From an uncultured Alphaproteobacteria bacterium (GTDB lineage: Bacteria; Pseudomonadota; Alphaproteobacteria; RF32; CAG-239), in NCBI GenBank assembly GCA_944392835.1, contig CALXYB010000001.1, positions 62,001 through 126,000 of the forward strand: DNA of 64,000 nucleotides, given 5' to 3'. The notes below the pieces were generated by a model, which saw only the letters and a list, made by a program, of their open reading frames with translations, did not search any database and was not told the DNA's origin. This document shows, in pieces, positions 1 to 8,966 of the stretch; position 1 is the first letter of the stretch, and every line of letters starts with the position of its first letter. The position numbers were made by a program, and so were the translations under genes.

Positions 1-19
1 GAATTACAAAAAGGAAAAC

Positions 20-709
20 CTATTCCGGCAACAACATATAACCCTTACCGCGAACGGTTTGCAGATAACGCGGATTTTTAGAATCTTTTTCAATTTTCTT
101 GCGCAGACGTGTTATCTGCACATCAATAGAACGCGGGCTCTGTCCGGCACCAAGCATTTCAGCCAGCTTCTCGCGCGTAAAAATCTGTCCGGACTTTTGC
201 CCCAAAATTCCGAGCAACATTTGCTCCACCGGCGTAATATGAATAACTTGCCCTTGTTTTGTATGCAGCTCTTTTTTGTTCAGATCATAAACACAAAGCC
301 CCAAATCCATTTTGGTCTTTAGCTCTTCGTCAATTTGCGGAGTTCTTTTCAAAATATTCTTAATCCGCAACACCAATTCCAACGGTTCAAAAGGTTTGGG
401 CAAATAATCATCCGCACCGGCCGAAAGCCCACTGATTCTATCTGCCGTTTCACCCATAGCCGTCAACATAATAACCGGCAAATTGCTCTCTGTTCTAAAC
501 TTTTGCAAAAATTCCAAGCCACTTTCATTGGGCATCATAATATCCACAATCAGCAAATCAAACTTATACTCTTTAAGTCTTTCTCTGGCTTCTGCCGCAT
601 CTTTTGCTGTGGAAACATAGAACCCGCTTTCGCGCAAAAATCTCTGCAAGAGCGCACGCAAGCGGGTATCATCATCAACGACCAGAATATGTGTCTTATC
701 CTTATTCAT
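20..709 (-). CDS. OmpR-family two-component response regulator
   Basis: This is a cytoplasmic transcription regulator controlled by phosphorylation. The N-terminal receiver domain (residues about 7-120) has the acidic pocket VDDD (11-14), the phospho-acceptor Asp56 in DLLIVD, the switch Thr83 and the conserved Lys105 in YLPKPF. The C-terminal winged-helix DNA-binding domain ends in the typical TVRGKGYML. I chose the ATG at 709; an upstream in-frame TTG would add only two residues. The gene lies 14 bp after pgsA, so both are probably co-transcribed. The partner histidine kinase is not visible and may lie beyond the left edge. The family assignment is secure; the specific regulon cannot be read from sequence. 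Confidence 0.9.
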   Translation of the reverse strand: MNKDKTHILVVDDDTRLRALLQRFLRESGFYVSTAKDAAEARERLKEYKFDLLIVDIMMPNESGLEFLQKFRTESNLPVIMLTAMGETADRISGLSAGADDYLPKPFEPLELVLRIKNILKRTPQIDEELKTKMDLGLCVYDLNKKELHTKQGQVIHITPVEQMLLGILGQKSGQIFTREKLAEMLGAGQSPRSIDVQITRLRKKIEKDSKNPRYLQTVRGKGYMLLPE

Positions 710-723
710 GGTCAAAAACCAAA

Positions 724-1407
724 TTATTTCTTAGCTTTTTTAGCTGTCTTTTTGCCTGCGGCCTTCTTTGTTGCAACAGCTTTTTTCTTAGCCGGAGCTT
801 TTACCTCAGCAACTTTTTTAGCTACAACGGCATTCTTTTTTTCAGCCTTCTTCTCTTTCTCAATTTTCTTAACATAATTGAGACTCTTTTGAAAATATTG
901 GTAACCCGTAATAAAGGTCAAAACACCGGCAATCCAAAGCAAAATCTCACCGATTCCGCCCCAAAGCCAAAAACCTTTCAAAAGCATCATAGACAAAGCA
1001 GTCATCTGAAAACCTGTTTTCCACTTTGCCAAACGTGTAACCGGCATACCGACTTTAACTTCCATCAAAAACTCGCGCAAACCGGAAACCAAAATCTCTC
1101 TGCACAAAATGACAATAACCGGAATATAACTCAGCTTACAAACCACCATCCCCGGCACAGCCAAGATTACGACCAAAGCAGACGTAACCAAAAGCTTGTC
1201 GGCAATTGGATCAAGCAAACGACCGAAAGCCGAAGTTTCGTTGCGTGCACGTGCCAAATAGCCGTCTAAATAATCGGTTATGGAAGCAACAATAAACAGC
1301 ACTGCCGCCAACAACTGCCAAACGGAAGCCTGAATATAAACCATCATAAAAATAACCGGAATAACCACAATACGTGAGATGGTCAAAAGATTAGGTAAGC
1401 TATACAC
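724..1407 (-). CDS. pgsA: CDP-diacylglycerol-glycerol-3-phosphate 3-phosphatidyltransferase with Lys/Ala-rich tail
   Basis: PgsA makes phosphatidylglycerophosphate, the committed step to phosphatidylglycerol and cardiolipin, in the inner membrane. The CDP-alcohol phosphotransferase signature is complete (Asp48-Gly49, Ala52-Arg53, Gly62, Asp66, Asp70) and is flanked by several hydrophobic helices. Start is GTG with an upstream AAAGGA. It follows uvrC, a neighbour pairing also seen in enterobacteria, and precedes a response regulator gene. The odd part is the C-terminus: residues about 180-227 carry 21 lysines plus many alanines, resembling a histone H1-like or AlgP-like tail that ordinary PgsA lacks. 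The enzyme call is firm; the role of the tail is unknown. Confidence 0.93.
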   Translation of the reverse strand: MYSLPNLLTISRIVVIPVIFMMVYIQASVWQLLAAVLFIVASITDYLDGYLARARNETSAFGRLLDPIADKLLVTSALVVILAVPGMVVCKLSYIPVIVILCREILVSGLREFLMEVKVGMPVTRLAKWKTGFQMTALSMMLLKGFWLWGGIGEILLWIAGVLTFITGYQYFQKSLNYVKKIEKEKKAEKKNAVVAKKVAEVKAPAKKKAVATKKAAGKKTAKKAKK

Positions 1408-1469
1408 TTTCTGCGTCCTTTTATAAAAATAAATTAGCGAAATTTTGCCCTTATCATAAGACAGATTTT

Positions 1470-3284
1470 TTATTTGTGGAAGTAATTAAAAATCTTTTCC
1501 GCCGTTTTTTTGCTGATTCCCTCCACTTTTTCCAAATCCTTAAGTGAGGCCTGTGAAATTTCTTCCACCGAACCAAAATAATTCAGCAAATCCTTTTTAC
1601 GACGAGCACCGATTCCATCCACCTCATCCAAGCGTGATTTTGAAATAGATTTTGCCCGATGTTTGCGGTGTGTTCCAATCGCAAAGCGGTGTGCCTCATC
1701 ACGCAAATTTTGCATATAAAAAGCTATCGGAGATTGGAACGGCAAAGCAAAACTTTCCCGTCCGACCATATGGTAAAATTCCTTACCCGCATTTCTCTCC
1801 GGACCTTTAGAGATAGCAATAATCACAATCCCCGACAAGTCAAAATCTTTTAAGGATTCGTGCACAGCATGCAACTGCCCCAAACCACCGTCCAGCAGAA
1901 TAACATCGGGCTTATTTTCCGGTGTCATCCGTTCAAACCTTCTGGTTAAGACCTCCTTCATCATTGCAAAGTCATCATTGGTGATGTCCGGATTTTTGAT
2001 ATTAAACGTCCTATATTGCTTTTTATCAAAGCCATCCGGCGTTGCCACCACCATCGCCCCGATGGCATAGCTACCCTGAATATGCGAGTTATCATAAATC
2101 TCAATGCGTTTCGGAATGCGTGGCAAACCAAAGATTTTGACAAACTCTTCCAAATTGCTCTTAACCGAGGCTTCTTCGGCAATTTTGCGTTCAATGGAAG
2201 CGAGCGCGTTTTCTTTAGCATTATTCGCCAATTTTGCTTTGTTGCCTTTTTGATAAGTATTGATTTTTGCTCCCGTTGCATCTTCCAAAAACTCTTTGTT
2301 TTCAAGCTCTTCGGAGAGAATAATCTCTTTAGGCGGAATATGTCTGGTATAAAAACTGCTTAGAAATGCTTCCAAAATTTCGGCATCTGTCGCTTCTTCG
2401 GTTTGCTTTGGAAAATATGGCACATTACCGCAGTTTTGTCCCGAACGCACAAAAAACACCTGAATACAAACCAAATTTCCTTTACGCGCCAAAGCAATAA
2501 TATCGGCTGACTTAATATCGGCATATTCCACTTGGTTACCATGCTGAATATTGGTCAAAGCCCGAATACGGTCGCGCAAAACCATCGCCAATTCATAATT
2601 TTGCTCATCGCTGGCTTCCTGCATTTTTTGTGATAATTCTTCTTGGATTTTAGAGTTCTTTCCTTCCAAAAAATCAACCGCTTCGCGCACCAAACGCCGA
2701 TATTCTTCCGGCGAAACTTTACCCACACAAGGTGCGGAACAACGCTTGATTTGATACATCAAACATGGTCTGTCCCGATGCTTAAACACGCTATCACGGC
2801 ATGTTCTGAGCAAAAAGGCTTTTTGCACAATATCAAGGGTTGAATTAACTGCCAACACACTGGCGAATGGCCCAAAATATTTGCTTTTGTCATGCCTTTT
2901 GCCGCGATATTTACGCAAACTCGGAAATTCTGATTGCACATCAATCACCAAATGCGGAAAAGTCTTGTCATCTTTAAGCAAAATATTATAACGCGGCTCA
3001 AGTTTCTTAATCAGCTCGTTTTCCATCAAAAGAGCTTTAGCCTCATTCTCAACAATAATAAACTCCATCCGCTTAATTTCGGAAACCATACGTTGCAAAC
3101 GCACGGGAAGCTTATCAATATGCGAATAAGCCACGATTCTTTTCTTAATATTTTTGGCTTTGCCCACATACAAAACCTTGTCATTTTCACCGAGCATCCG
3201 ATACACACCGGGTTTTTCGGGAGCGATTTTAATATTTTTGCGCAAAACTTCCAAACCGTGCTTAATATCAACCACTTTTTTCAA
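1470..3284 (-). CDS. uvrC: UvrABC excinuclease subunit C
   Basis: UvrC makes the dual incisions of nucleotide excision repair after UvrB loads on damage. The GIY-YIG nuclease domain is at the N-terminus (GVY at 26-28, YVG at 39-41), a UVR coiled-coil motif lies near residues 210-245, the RNase H-like C-terminal nuclease follows, and paired helix-hairpin-helix motifs finish the protein at about 550-604. At 604 residues the length is normal for the family. The first codon appears to be TTG, with an AGAAGAG run just upstream; a GTG three codons in is an alternative start. It heads a uvrC-pgsA-regulator gene string. Confidence 0.95.
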   Translation of the reverse strand: MKKVVDIKHGLEVLRKNIKIAPEKPGVYRMLGENDKVLYVGKAKNIKKRIVAYSHIDKLPVRLQRMVSEIKRMEFIIVENEAKALLMENELIKKLEPRYNILLKDDKTFPHLVIDVQSEFPSLRKYRGKRHDKSKYFGPFASVLAVNSTLDIVQKAFLLRTCRDSVFKHRDRPCLMYQIKRCSAPCVGKVSPEEYRRLVREAVDFLEGKNSKIQEELSQKMQEASDEQNYELAMVLRDRIRALTNIQHGNQVEYADIKSADIIALARKGNLVCIQVFFVRSGQNCGNVPYFPKQTEEATDAEILEAFLSSFYTRHIPPKEIILSEELENKEFLEDATGAKINTYQKGNKAKLANNAKENALASIERKIAEEASVKSNLEEFVKIFGLPRIPKRIEIYDNSHIQGSYAIGAMVVATPDGFDKKQYRTFNIKNPDITNDDFAMMKEVLTRRFERMTPENKPDVILLDGGLGQLHAVHESLKDFDLSGIVIIAISKGPERNAGKEFYHMVGRESFALPFQSPIAFYMQNLRDEAHRFAIGTHRKHRAKSISKSRLDEVDGIGARRKKDLLNYFGSVEEISQASLKDLEKVEGISKKTAEKIFNYFHK

Positions 3285-3399
3285 TCTCTTCTTCTGTTAA
3301 ACAAACCTATAGATGATTTATAAGTCAAATCATCCGAAAATCAAATAATTTTCGGATTTTCCATCAAAAATTTTTAATGAAAACTTAAAGATTTTATGC

Positions 3400-3405
3400 T
3401 ATAAT
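3400..3405 (+). promoter_or_regulatory. Candidate -10 box of the YjfB-like gene
   Basis: A perfect TATAAT lies 27 bp before the ATG at 3432 in the divergent uvrC/yjfB intergenic region. No good -35 hexamer is visible at the expected distance, so the call rests on the -10 alone. Confidence 0.35.
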
Positions 3406-3431
3406 AGCTTCTGTTATTAGGGAGAAAACAA

Positions 3432-3608
3432 ATGTCTGAATTAGGTGCTTTAAGTTCCTATGCTTTATCCGTTCAGCAGATGCAAATGTCGCTGATAAAA
3501 AATGCGGTTGAAATGCAGCAGGAAGTTATTGAGGTTCTGCTCGGTGATGACAGCAGAACTGTTGCTCATTCAGCTACAAACGGTCATAATGTAGATATTA
3601 CGATTTAA
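3432..3608 (+). CDS. YjfB-like small putative motility protein
   Basis: This 58-residue ORF starts at ATG 3432 behind GGAG and ends at TAA 3606-3608, followed at once by a strong terminator. The N-terminal half (ALSSYALSVQQMQMSL) matches the pattern of YjfB-type putative motility proteins: a short serine/glutamine-rich amphipathic helix followed by a helix with alternating acidic and hydrophobic residues. There is no signal peptide and no cysteine. In other bacteria such genes are often expressed with flagellar genes; this genome has fliO-fliP at 21.6-22.6 kb, but nothing adjacent here is flagellar. That it is a gene is likely; the family call is moderate. Confidence 0.65.
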   Translation: MSELGALSSYALSVQQMQMSLIKNAVEMQQEVIEVLLGDDSRTVAHSATNGHNVDITI

Positions 3609-3632
3609 CAGCTACTATAATTTCAAACAAAC

Positions 3633-3668
3633 AAAAAATCCGAAGATATAACTCTTCGGATTTTTTGT
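3633..3668. terminator. Bidirectional rho-independent terminator
   Basis: ATCCGAAGA pairs with TCTTCGGAT around a six-base loop, with an A-run before and a T-run after. It serves the YjfB-like gene on + and the hypothetical membrane gene on -. Confidence 0.85.
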
Positions 3669-3989
3669 TTATGTCAAACTAATCATTGAAATAAAAGAAA
3701 TCATCAAAATACTGGATAAAAAGAACTTGAAAGCCGAGCCGACCACATTAAGCATCGTTGCCGAAATATCCAGCTCATATCCGCCTTCTTTATAAACTTT
3801 TTTGAATATAAAATTGTATAAAAAGGCCAATAAAAACCCCAATAGATAAAAGCGATAATCAAAGAACAAATCTGTCATTTGTTCGGCTGTTAAATAGATA
3901 TAACAACAAATTCCGAGCAAAATACCTAACAAAACCATCGGATTAAAAATCAAACCCGAGGTAAAAAGCGACATAATTCCTTTAATCAC
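3669..3989 (-). CDS. Small hypothetical membrane protein
   Basis: No family is recognised. The 106-residue product has about three hydrophobic segments (roughly 15-35, 45-62 and 80-103) separated by a short charged stretch (KKVYKEGGYELD). The GTG at 3989 overlaps the stop codon of the upstream gene (GTGA), suggesting translational coupling. An ATG five codons in, preceded by AAAGGA, is an alternative start. The gene ends directly at a terminator. It may function with its upstream partner as a two-gene unit; no role can be assigned. Confidence 0.6.
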   Translation of the reverse strand: MIKGIMSLFTSGLIFNPMVLLGILLGICCYIYLTAEQMTDLFFDYRFYLLGFLLAFLYNFIFKKVYKEGGYELDISATMLNVVGSAFKFFLSSILMISFISMISLT

Positions 3990-4189
3990 AGAGCCTTACC
4001 CCATACCCGACGAGAGATAACTCTGGAATCTCTGCTCTCCAAAGAAGTCGGCCATACACAACGTGTACTATTGCTGACAAAATTGCCGTTTTTAAATGTT
4101 GCCGTTGCCAACAAAGACAAATTTCCACGTTTTTTAATCTGATAAGTTTTATCTTTGGACCAATCCAGTCCTGAGCGCATACTATTCAT
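3986..4189 (-). CDS. Hypothetical protein, 67 residues
   Basis: This short basic protein has a single cysteine and no clear transmembrane segment; I do not recognise it. ATG 4189 is preceded by GCGAGG. Its stop overlaps the GTG start of the membrane protein gene by four bases, the usual sign of a translationally coupled pair, and this is the main reason for accepting it as real. Its middle (LSLLATATFKNG) could form a beta hairpin. It lies downstream of glmM on the same strand, after an 85-bp gap. Confidence 0.45.
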   Translation of the reverse strand: MNSMRSGLDWSKDKTYQIKKRGNLSLLATATFKNGNFVSNSTRCVWPTSLESRDSRVISRRVWGKAL

Positions 4190-4274
4190 AATTTTGCCTC
4201 GCTTTCACACGGATAAAATCCCGCTTATTATTTACTCTAAGCAAATAAAGTAAAAAAACATTTAACATCAACAG

Positions 4275-5645
4275 CTAAGGCATAACCTTAACAGATTCAA
4301 AACCTTTAGCTTTCTCCAAAACAGAAGAAATCTTCCGGTTAACCTCATCGGCAAAAGCCCTATCATCGCCCCAAACCCAAACCTGAATTTTGGGTTCCGT
4401 ACCGGACTTTCTGACCAAAACGCGTCCTTTGCCTTCAATAGCTTTTTCACCATCGCTGATAGCTGTTTTAAATTCCGGCAGCTCAAAGGCCTCCAACATT
4501 TCTTCTTTGCTGGCAAAGCGCGTATCAACACGTTTTTTATACATCGGCTCAAAAAGCGGAAAAATCTCGCTCATCTTTTTGCCGCTGTCTATCAAGCCTA
4601 AGCTGACCACCAAAGCCGCAATCATTGAATCTCCGGTTTTGGCATAATCGGATAATACCATATGCCCCGATTCCTCACCGCCGACATTTGAGCCATGCTT
4701 TTTCATCTCATCAATAACATATCTCTCACCGACACCCGAGCGCACACATTCAACCCCGACAGACTTCAAAAATCTGTCCAATGCCGGATTAGAAACGATG
4801 GTTGCCACAACCGTATTGCCTTTTAACAAGTTTTTCTCTTTGAAATATTTTCCCAAGAAAGCAATCACTTGGTCGCCGTCCAAACGCGTGCCTTTTTCAT
4901 CACAAATAATGATTCTGTCGCCATCGCCATCAACCGCAATACCAAGTTGCGCATGAGCGCCGAGCACCGTTTCAACCATTTTTTCAATATGCTGTGAGCC
5001 GCAGTCTTTGTTAATATTCCATCCATCAGGCTGATTGCCTATGGCAATAACCCCTGCGCCGAGCTCCATAAACACTTTCGGCATAATCTCCGAAAATACG
5101 CCGTTAGCACAATCCAAAACCACACGCAAACCCTTCAGCGGCTTTCCTTCCGGCGCAACCAACATCGCTTGTACGATATATTTGTTAACCAAAGTCTCCT
5201 CCACTGTTGCACGACCGATTTTTTCGGGCGAAAGTTCAAATTCGCCCTTAGCAATCATATCTTCCAACTTGGAAGTAACTTCATCCGAAAATTTTGAACC
5301 ATCGGCAGCAATCAGCTTAATACCGTTATCATGCCACGGATTATGCGAAGCCGTAATCATCACCGACATATCCACCTTCAAATCAGGTGTCAGAGTTGTA
5401 ACCGCAGGTGTCGGCAAAACACCCAAGCGCACCACATCAACACCAGCAGCACTAAAGCCCGCAATCATCGCAGCTTCCAACATCTCACCGGATAATCTTG
5501 TATCCCGACCGATAGCTACCTTGCGTTCCTTGGTGCAGATTGTAAGCCCTGCCGCCATCGCCAGCTTCAAAGCAAACTCTGCCGTCATCGGATAAATATT
5601 TGCCTTTCCACGCACACCATCGGTACCGAATAACTTTGCGCTCAT
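4275..5645 (-). CDS. glmM: Phosphoglucosamine mutase
   Basis: GlmM interconverts glucosamine-6-phosphate and glucosamine-1-phosphate, feeding UDP-GlcNAc for peptidoglycan and lipid A. Visible motifs are the N-terminal FGTDGVRG, the phosphoserine loop TASHNPWHDNG, the Mg-binding DGDGDR and the C-terminal phosphate-binding RKSGTEPKIQVW. The 456-residue length is typical. I chose ATG 5645, ten bases after AGGA; the in-frame TTG at 5654 sits on top of that site. It is downstream of ftsH on the same strand, a common arrangement, but a terminator lies between them. Confidence 0.96.
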   Translation of the reverse strand: MSAKLFGTDGVRGKANIYPMTAEFALKLAMAAGLTICTKERKVAIGRDTRLSGEMLEAAMIAGFSAAGVDVVRLGVLPTPAVTTLTPDLKVDMSVMITASHNPWHDNGIKLIAADGSKFSDEVTSKLEDMIAKGEFELSPEKIGRATVEETLVNKYIVQAMLVAPEGKPLKGLRVVLDCANGVFSEIMPKVFMELGAGVIAIGNQPDGWNINKDCGSQHIEKMVETVLGAHAQLGIAVDGDGDRIIICDEKGTRLDGDQVIAFLGKYFKEKNLLKGNTVVATIVSNPALDRFLKSVGVECVRSGVGERYVIDEMKKHGSNVGGEESGHMVLSDYAKTGDSMIAALVVSLGLIDSGKKMSEIFPLFEPMYKKRVDTRFASKEEMLEAFELPEFKTAISDGEKAIEGKGRVLVRKSGTEPKIQVWVWGDDRAFADEVNRKISSVLEKAKGFESVKVMP

Positions 5646-5703
5646 TTTCTTCAATCCTTTTCGCCTAAATTTTTACAATGAGCCTATCATAAAGCCCAAA
5701 CAT

Positions 5704-5747
5704 AAAAAAACAACACCTGAGAGCAGATATTCACCTCAAGTGTTGTT
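5704..5747 (-). terminator. Terminator downstream of ftsH
   Basis: Read on the minus strand, AACAACAC...TGAG pairs with CTCA...GTGTTGTT and is followed by a T7 run. It lies between the ftsH stop and glmM, so glmM may need its own promoter or read-through. Confidence 0.8.
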
Positions 5748-5775
5748 AATATTTGTTACAGACATTTAAGTCTTA

Positions 5776-7641
5776 TCAGATTTCCGGAACAGAAGCATGG
5801 GTTCTTTTATCTTCGCTTACCGGACTTTCTTTGGACTTATCCACTTTTTCACCGGATAAAATTTGCTTGATTTCATCACCGGTCAAAGTTTCATATTCCA
5901 TCAAAGCCTGAGCCAAAGTCTCCCATTCCTTGTTCTTTTCCTTCAACAATTTCTGAGCACCTTCGTAGCTTTCGGTAACCAAACGCTTAATTTCGGCATC
6001 AACCAAACGCGCGGTATCTTCACTCATATTTTTGTTTTGCGTAACCGATTTTCCGAGGAAAACCTCGCCCGAATTTTCGGCATAAAGCACCGGACCGAGC
6101 TTATCGCTCATACCCCATTCGGTAACCATTGAGCGAGCCAGATTCGTCGCTGCCGCAATATCGGAAGACGCACCGGACGTAACCTTATCATAACCAAACT
6201 TCAATTCTTCGGCCACACGTCCGCCCATCAGAATAATCAGACGAGACAACATCTTGGAGCGCGAATATGAATATTGGTCTTTTTCCGGCAACTGCTGAAC
6301 CATACCCAAAGCGCGTCCGCGCGGAATAATCGTTGCTTTGTGGATGGGGTCGGTATCAGGCACATAAAGCGAGCAAATTGCGTGCCCTGCTTCATGATAA
6401 GCCGTGAGCTTTTTCTCCGCCTCGTCCATAGCCATAGAACGGCGTTCATTACCCATCAAGACCTTGTCTTTGGCATCATCAAAATCTTTGGAAGTAACTT
6501 TGTTTTTGTTCTTGCGCGCCGCCAACAAAGCCGCCTCATTAACCAGATTCGCCAAATCCGCACCCGAGAAACCCGGTGTTCCTCTGGCAATAACCGAAAG
6601 GTCAACATCTTTGGCCAAAGGCACTTTGCGTGTATGAACCTTTAAGATATCTTCACGTCCTTTGATGTCTGGGTTTGTAACCGTAACCTGACGGTCAAAA
6701 CGCCCCGGACGCAACAAAGCCGGGTCTAAAACATCGGGACGGTTGGTTGCCGCAATTAAAATAACATTTTCATTTGCCTCAAAACCATCCATCTCAACCA
6801 ACAACTGGTTTAAGGTTTGCTCGCGTTCATCATTGCCGCCACCCAAACCGGCACCACGATGCCGACCGACCGCATCAATCTCATCAATGAACAACAAGCA
6901 AGGCGCATTCTTTTTGGCTTGAGCAAACATATCACGCACGCGTGAAGCACCCACACCGACAAACATCTCCACAAAGTCAGAGCCGGATATTGAGAAGAAA
7001 GGCACATTCGCCTCACCAGCCACGGCTTTGGCAAGCAAAGTTTTACCTGTTCCCGGAGGGCCGACCAACAACACACCCTTCGGAATTTTGCCGCCCAAAC
7101 GCTGAAACTTTGTCGGATCTTTCAAGAAGTCAATAACTTCTTCCAATTCCTGCTTAGATTCGTCAGCACCCGCAACATCGGCAAAAGTAACTTTTTTGGT
7201 GTTTTCAATCAGCCTTGCACGAGATTTTCCGAAACTCATGGCTTTGTTATTGCCAGAGCTTGCCTGGCGCATAAAATAAACCCATACGCCGATTAACAAA
7301 ATCATCGGAAACCAAGAAACAAACACGCCCCAAAACGTGCTTGAAGCGCTGCCTTCAGGCTTAGCCGTAACCTTCACGCCGCTGTTGCGAAGCGTCTCAA
7401 CCATTGTAGGATCTTCCGGCGCATAAGTATAAAACTTGTGCCCGTCAACATAAACACCGGAGATTTCGGGTCCGGTAATAACAACTTCGCTGACACGCTT
7501 GTTTTCAACATCTTTCATAAAATCGGAGAAAGCCAAATTTTCGGCTGTCGCCCGAGATGAACTTTCACCAAACATATTCATCAAAGAGGTTAACAAGACA
7601 ATGGCAATCAGCCAAACAATAATACTTCTACCTGCTTTCAT
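5776..7641 (-). CDS. ftsH: ATP-dependent zinc metalloprotease FtsH
   Basis: FtsH is a membrane-anchored AAA+ protease that degrades misfolded membrane proteins and regulatory proteins. The order is an N-terminal transmembrane helix (about 7-25), a short periplasmic region, a second helix near residue 110-128, the AAA module with Walker A GPPGTGKT and Walker B LLFIDEID, the second region of homology ending in RPGRFDRQ, then the zinc site HEAGH and a C-terminal helical region. Length (621) is normal. ATG 7641 is favoured over the GTG one codon upstream because AAGGA lies six bases away. It follows tilS on the same strand. Confidence 0.97.
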   Translation of the reverse strand: MKAGRSIIVWLIAIVLLTSLMNMFGESSSRATAENLAFSDFMKDVENKRVSEVVITGPEISGVYVDGHKFYTYAPEDPTMVETLRNSGVKVTAKPEGSASSTFWGVFVSWFPMILLIGVWVYFMRQASSGNNKAMSFGKSRARLIENTKKVTFADVAGADESKQELEEVIDFLKDPTKFQRLGGKIPKGVLLVGPPGTGKTLLAKAVAGEANVPFFSISGSDFVEMFVGVGASRVRDMFAQAKKNAPCLLFIDEIDAVGRHRGAGLGGGNDEREQTLNQLLVEMDGFEANENVILIAATNRPDVLDPALLRPGRFDRQVTVTNPDIKGREDILKVHTRKVPLAKDVDLSVIARGTPGFSGADLANLVNEAALLAARKNKNKVTSKDFDDAKDKVLMGNERRSMAMDEAEKKLTAYHEAGHAICSLYVPDTDPIHKATIIPRGRALGMVQQLPEKDQYSYSRSKMLSRLIILMGGRVAEELKFGYDKVTSGASSDIAAATNLARSMVTEWGMSDKLGPVLYAENSGEVFLGKSVTQNKNMSEDTARLVDAEIKRLVTESYEGAQKLLKEKNKEWETLAQALMEYETLTGDEIKQILSGEKVDKSKESPVSEDKRTHASVPEI

Positions 7642-7704
7642 CACGATTCCTTATCTAGTTTCAAATTAAAGCTGATTCATATATAGGGAGGATTTAGCGA
7701 AAAC

Positions 7705-8772
7705 TCAAGAGCTTTTATAAAGACTGAGCTTCAGCTTGTGGGGAAGTGCGATTTTGGCATATTCGGGATGCGCCAAAACAAAGTTTTCCCAATCTTTTTT
7801 AGAGAGTTTAACTTCATTTTTGAGCTCGGGAACAATCCACAATTTTTGCCGAAAAGAGACAATTTCACATCCGGCCAAAGTCGCTCCGTGAAAAGCCTCA
7901 TCAAAGATTCTTTTTTGCAAACGCAACACATCATCCGCCCGCGGAATATAATCACGCAAGCCGATTTTTTTCAGCAACAGACAAAGCACCCGAAACACAA
8001 TTTCTTCATGCTGCAAAGCCAATTGTTGTCTGGAAACAACCGCGCCTTTCAGCCCAAACCAGCGCACGTTTTTATTCACAAATTTGTCAGTTTGCGCCTC
8101 CAAATAATCCTTACTACGCGCCAAAACATCCATCGTATCAACAATACGCTCCGGTGTAATATCCAAGGCCTCTGCCAGCTTAGGTAAAAACTTACGTACG
8201 CGTACCCGCAAATAATCATCACAGGCATTGCTCGCATCTTCCATCCAAGAAATATTTTGCGCCCGCAAATAATCCTTCAGCTTATCCGGATGCATGGAAA
8301 GAAACGGACGAATAAGGCGAATATCATTTTTTTCACTCACGGCAGACATACCGCACAAACCGTTTAAGCCGCTGCCGCGTTGCAAACGCATCAAAAAAGT
8401 CTCGGCTTGATCCAAAAGATGATGCGCCACCGCCAAAGTTTTAATATTATGCGCCTTACACCAATCACAAAGCAAGGCATATCGCGCAGTCCGCGCCGCT
8501 TCTTCAATTCCGGTTTGGGGCTTTTCCCCACTCCAAACTAAGATATGGTGCTCAATCTGGTGCTTAGCCATCAAATCTGCCACATATTGCGCCTCAAAAG
8601 CAGATTCTTTGCGCAAACCATGGTCTACGGTTAAGGCAATAACCTGCCTTCCCTGCGGGCGCAAAAAAGCATTTAGTTGCAACACTAAAGCCAAAGAGTC
8701 AGCGCCGCCGGAAACCCCAACGGCGATGGCCTCCTCATCAATTAAATATTTTTCAAAAAACTCTTTCAACAT
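7705..8772 (-). CDS. tilS: tRNA(Ile)-lysidine synthase
   Basis: TilS converts the wobble cytidine of the AUA-reading tRNA-Ile to lysidine using ATP and lysine. The ATP-binding PP-loop SGGADSLAL is at residues 21-29, followed by the TVDHGLR region and the characteristic HHLLDQAETFLMRL stretch. At 355 residues it is a somewhat short TilS; the C-terminal substrate-binding region appears brief. The cpoB-tilS-ftsH order is standard in Alphaproteobacteria. No Shine-Dalgarno site precedes ATG 8772, and the leader is made of a fragment of the repeat element described below. Confidence 0.93.
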   Translation of the reverse strand: MLKEFFEKYLIDEEAIAVGVSGGADSLALVLQLNAFLRPQGRQVIALTVDHGLRKESAFEAQYVADLMAKHQIEHHILVWSGEKPQTGIEEAARTARYALLCDWCKAHNIKTLAVAHHLLDQAETFLMRLQRGSGLNGLCGMSAVSEKNDIRLIRPFLSMHPDKLKDYLRAQNISWMEDASNACDDYLRVRVRKFLPKLAEALDITPERIVDTMDVLARSKDYLEAQTDKFVNKNVRWFGLKGAVVSRQQLALQHEEIVFRVLCLLLKKIGLRDYIPRADDVLRLQKRIFDEAFHGATLAGCEIVSFRQKLWIVPELKNEVKLSKKDWENFVLAHPEYAKIALPHKLKLSLYKSS

Positions 8773-8780
8773 CTTCGGCT

Positions 8781-8838
8781 AATAAGAAAAATTTTTCAGC
8801 TCGCAAAATCTGTATTAGCTGTCCACTATACGAGTTTT
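8781..8838 (-). repeat. H-element fragment (right half) in the tilS leader
   Basis: This stretch matches the right half of the core at 49246-49368: it shares TTTTTCAGCTCGCAAAATC and then TGTATTAG and a TATACGAG-like arm. The hairpin tip and most of the left arm are missing, as if deleted. It supplies most of the sequence just upstream of the tilS start. Confidence 0.7.
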
Positions 8839-8840
8839 GC

Positions 8841-8966
8841 AAAAGTTCGGAGAATGAGACTGATAATAAGAAATAAAGGCAAAAGTACCGCAGCGTACAT
8901 AGAAGTACGTGAGGACACTTTTGGCCTGCAATTTCTGTATTAGCAGGCCATTATACGAACTTTTTA
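8841..8966 (-). repeat. H-element, full copy A, abutting the cpoB stop codon
   Basis: This 126-bp imperfect inverted repeat has outer arms AAAAGTTCG and CGAACTTTT, a second pairing block (ACTG against CCTG), an inner stem GGCAAAAGT against ACTTTTGGCC, and a tip stem GCGTAC/GTACGT. The TAA of cpoB (8964-8966, read on -) lies inside the right arm. Copies at 13186, 21442, 41849, 45500, 49246 and 49371 share the layout but not the stem sequences. Confidence 0.9.
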
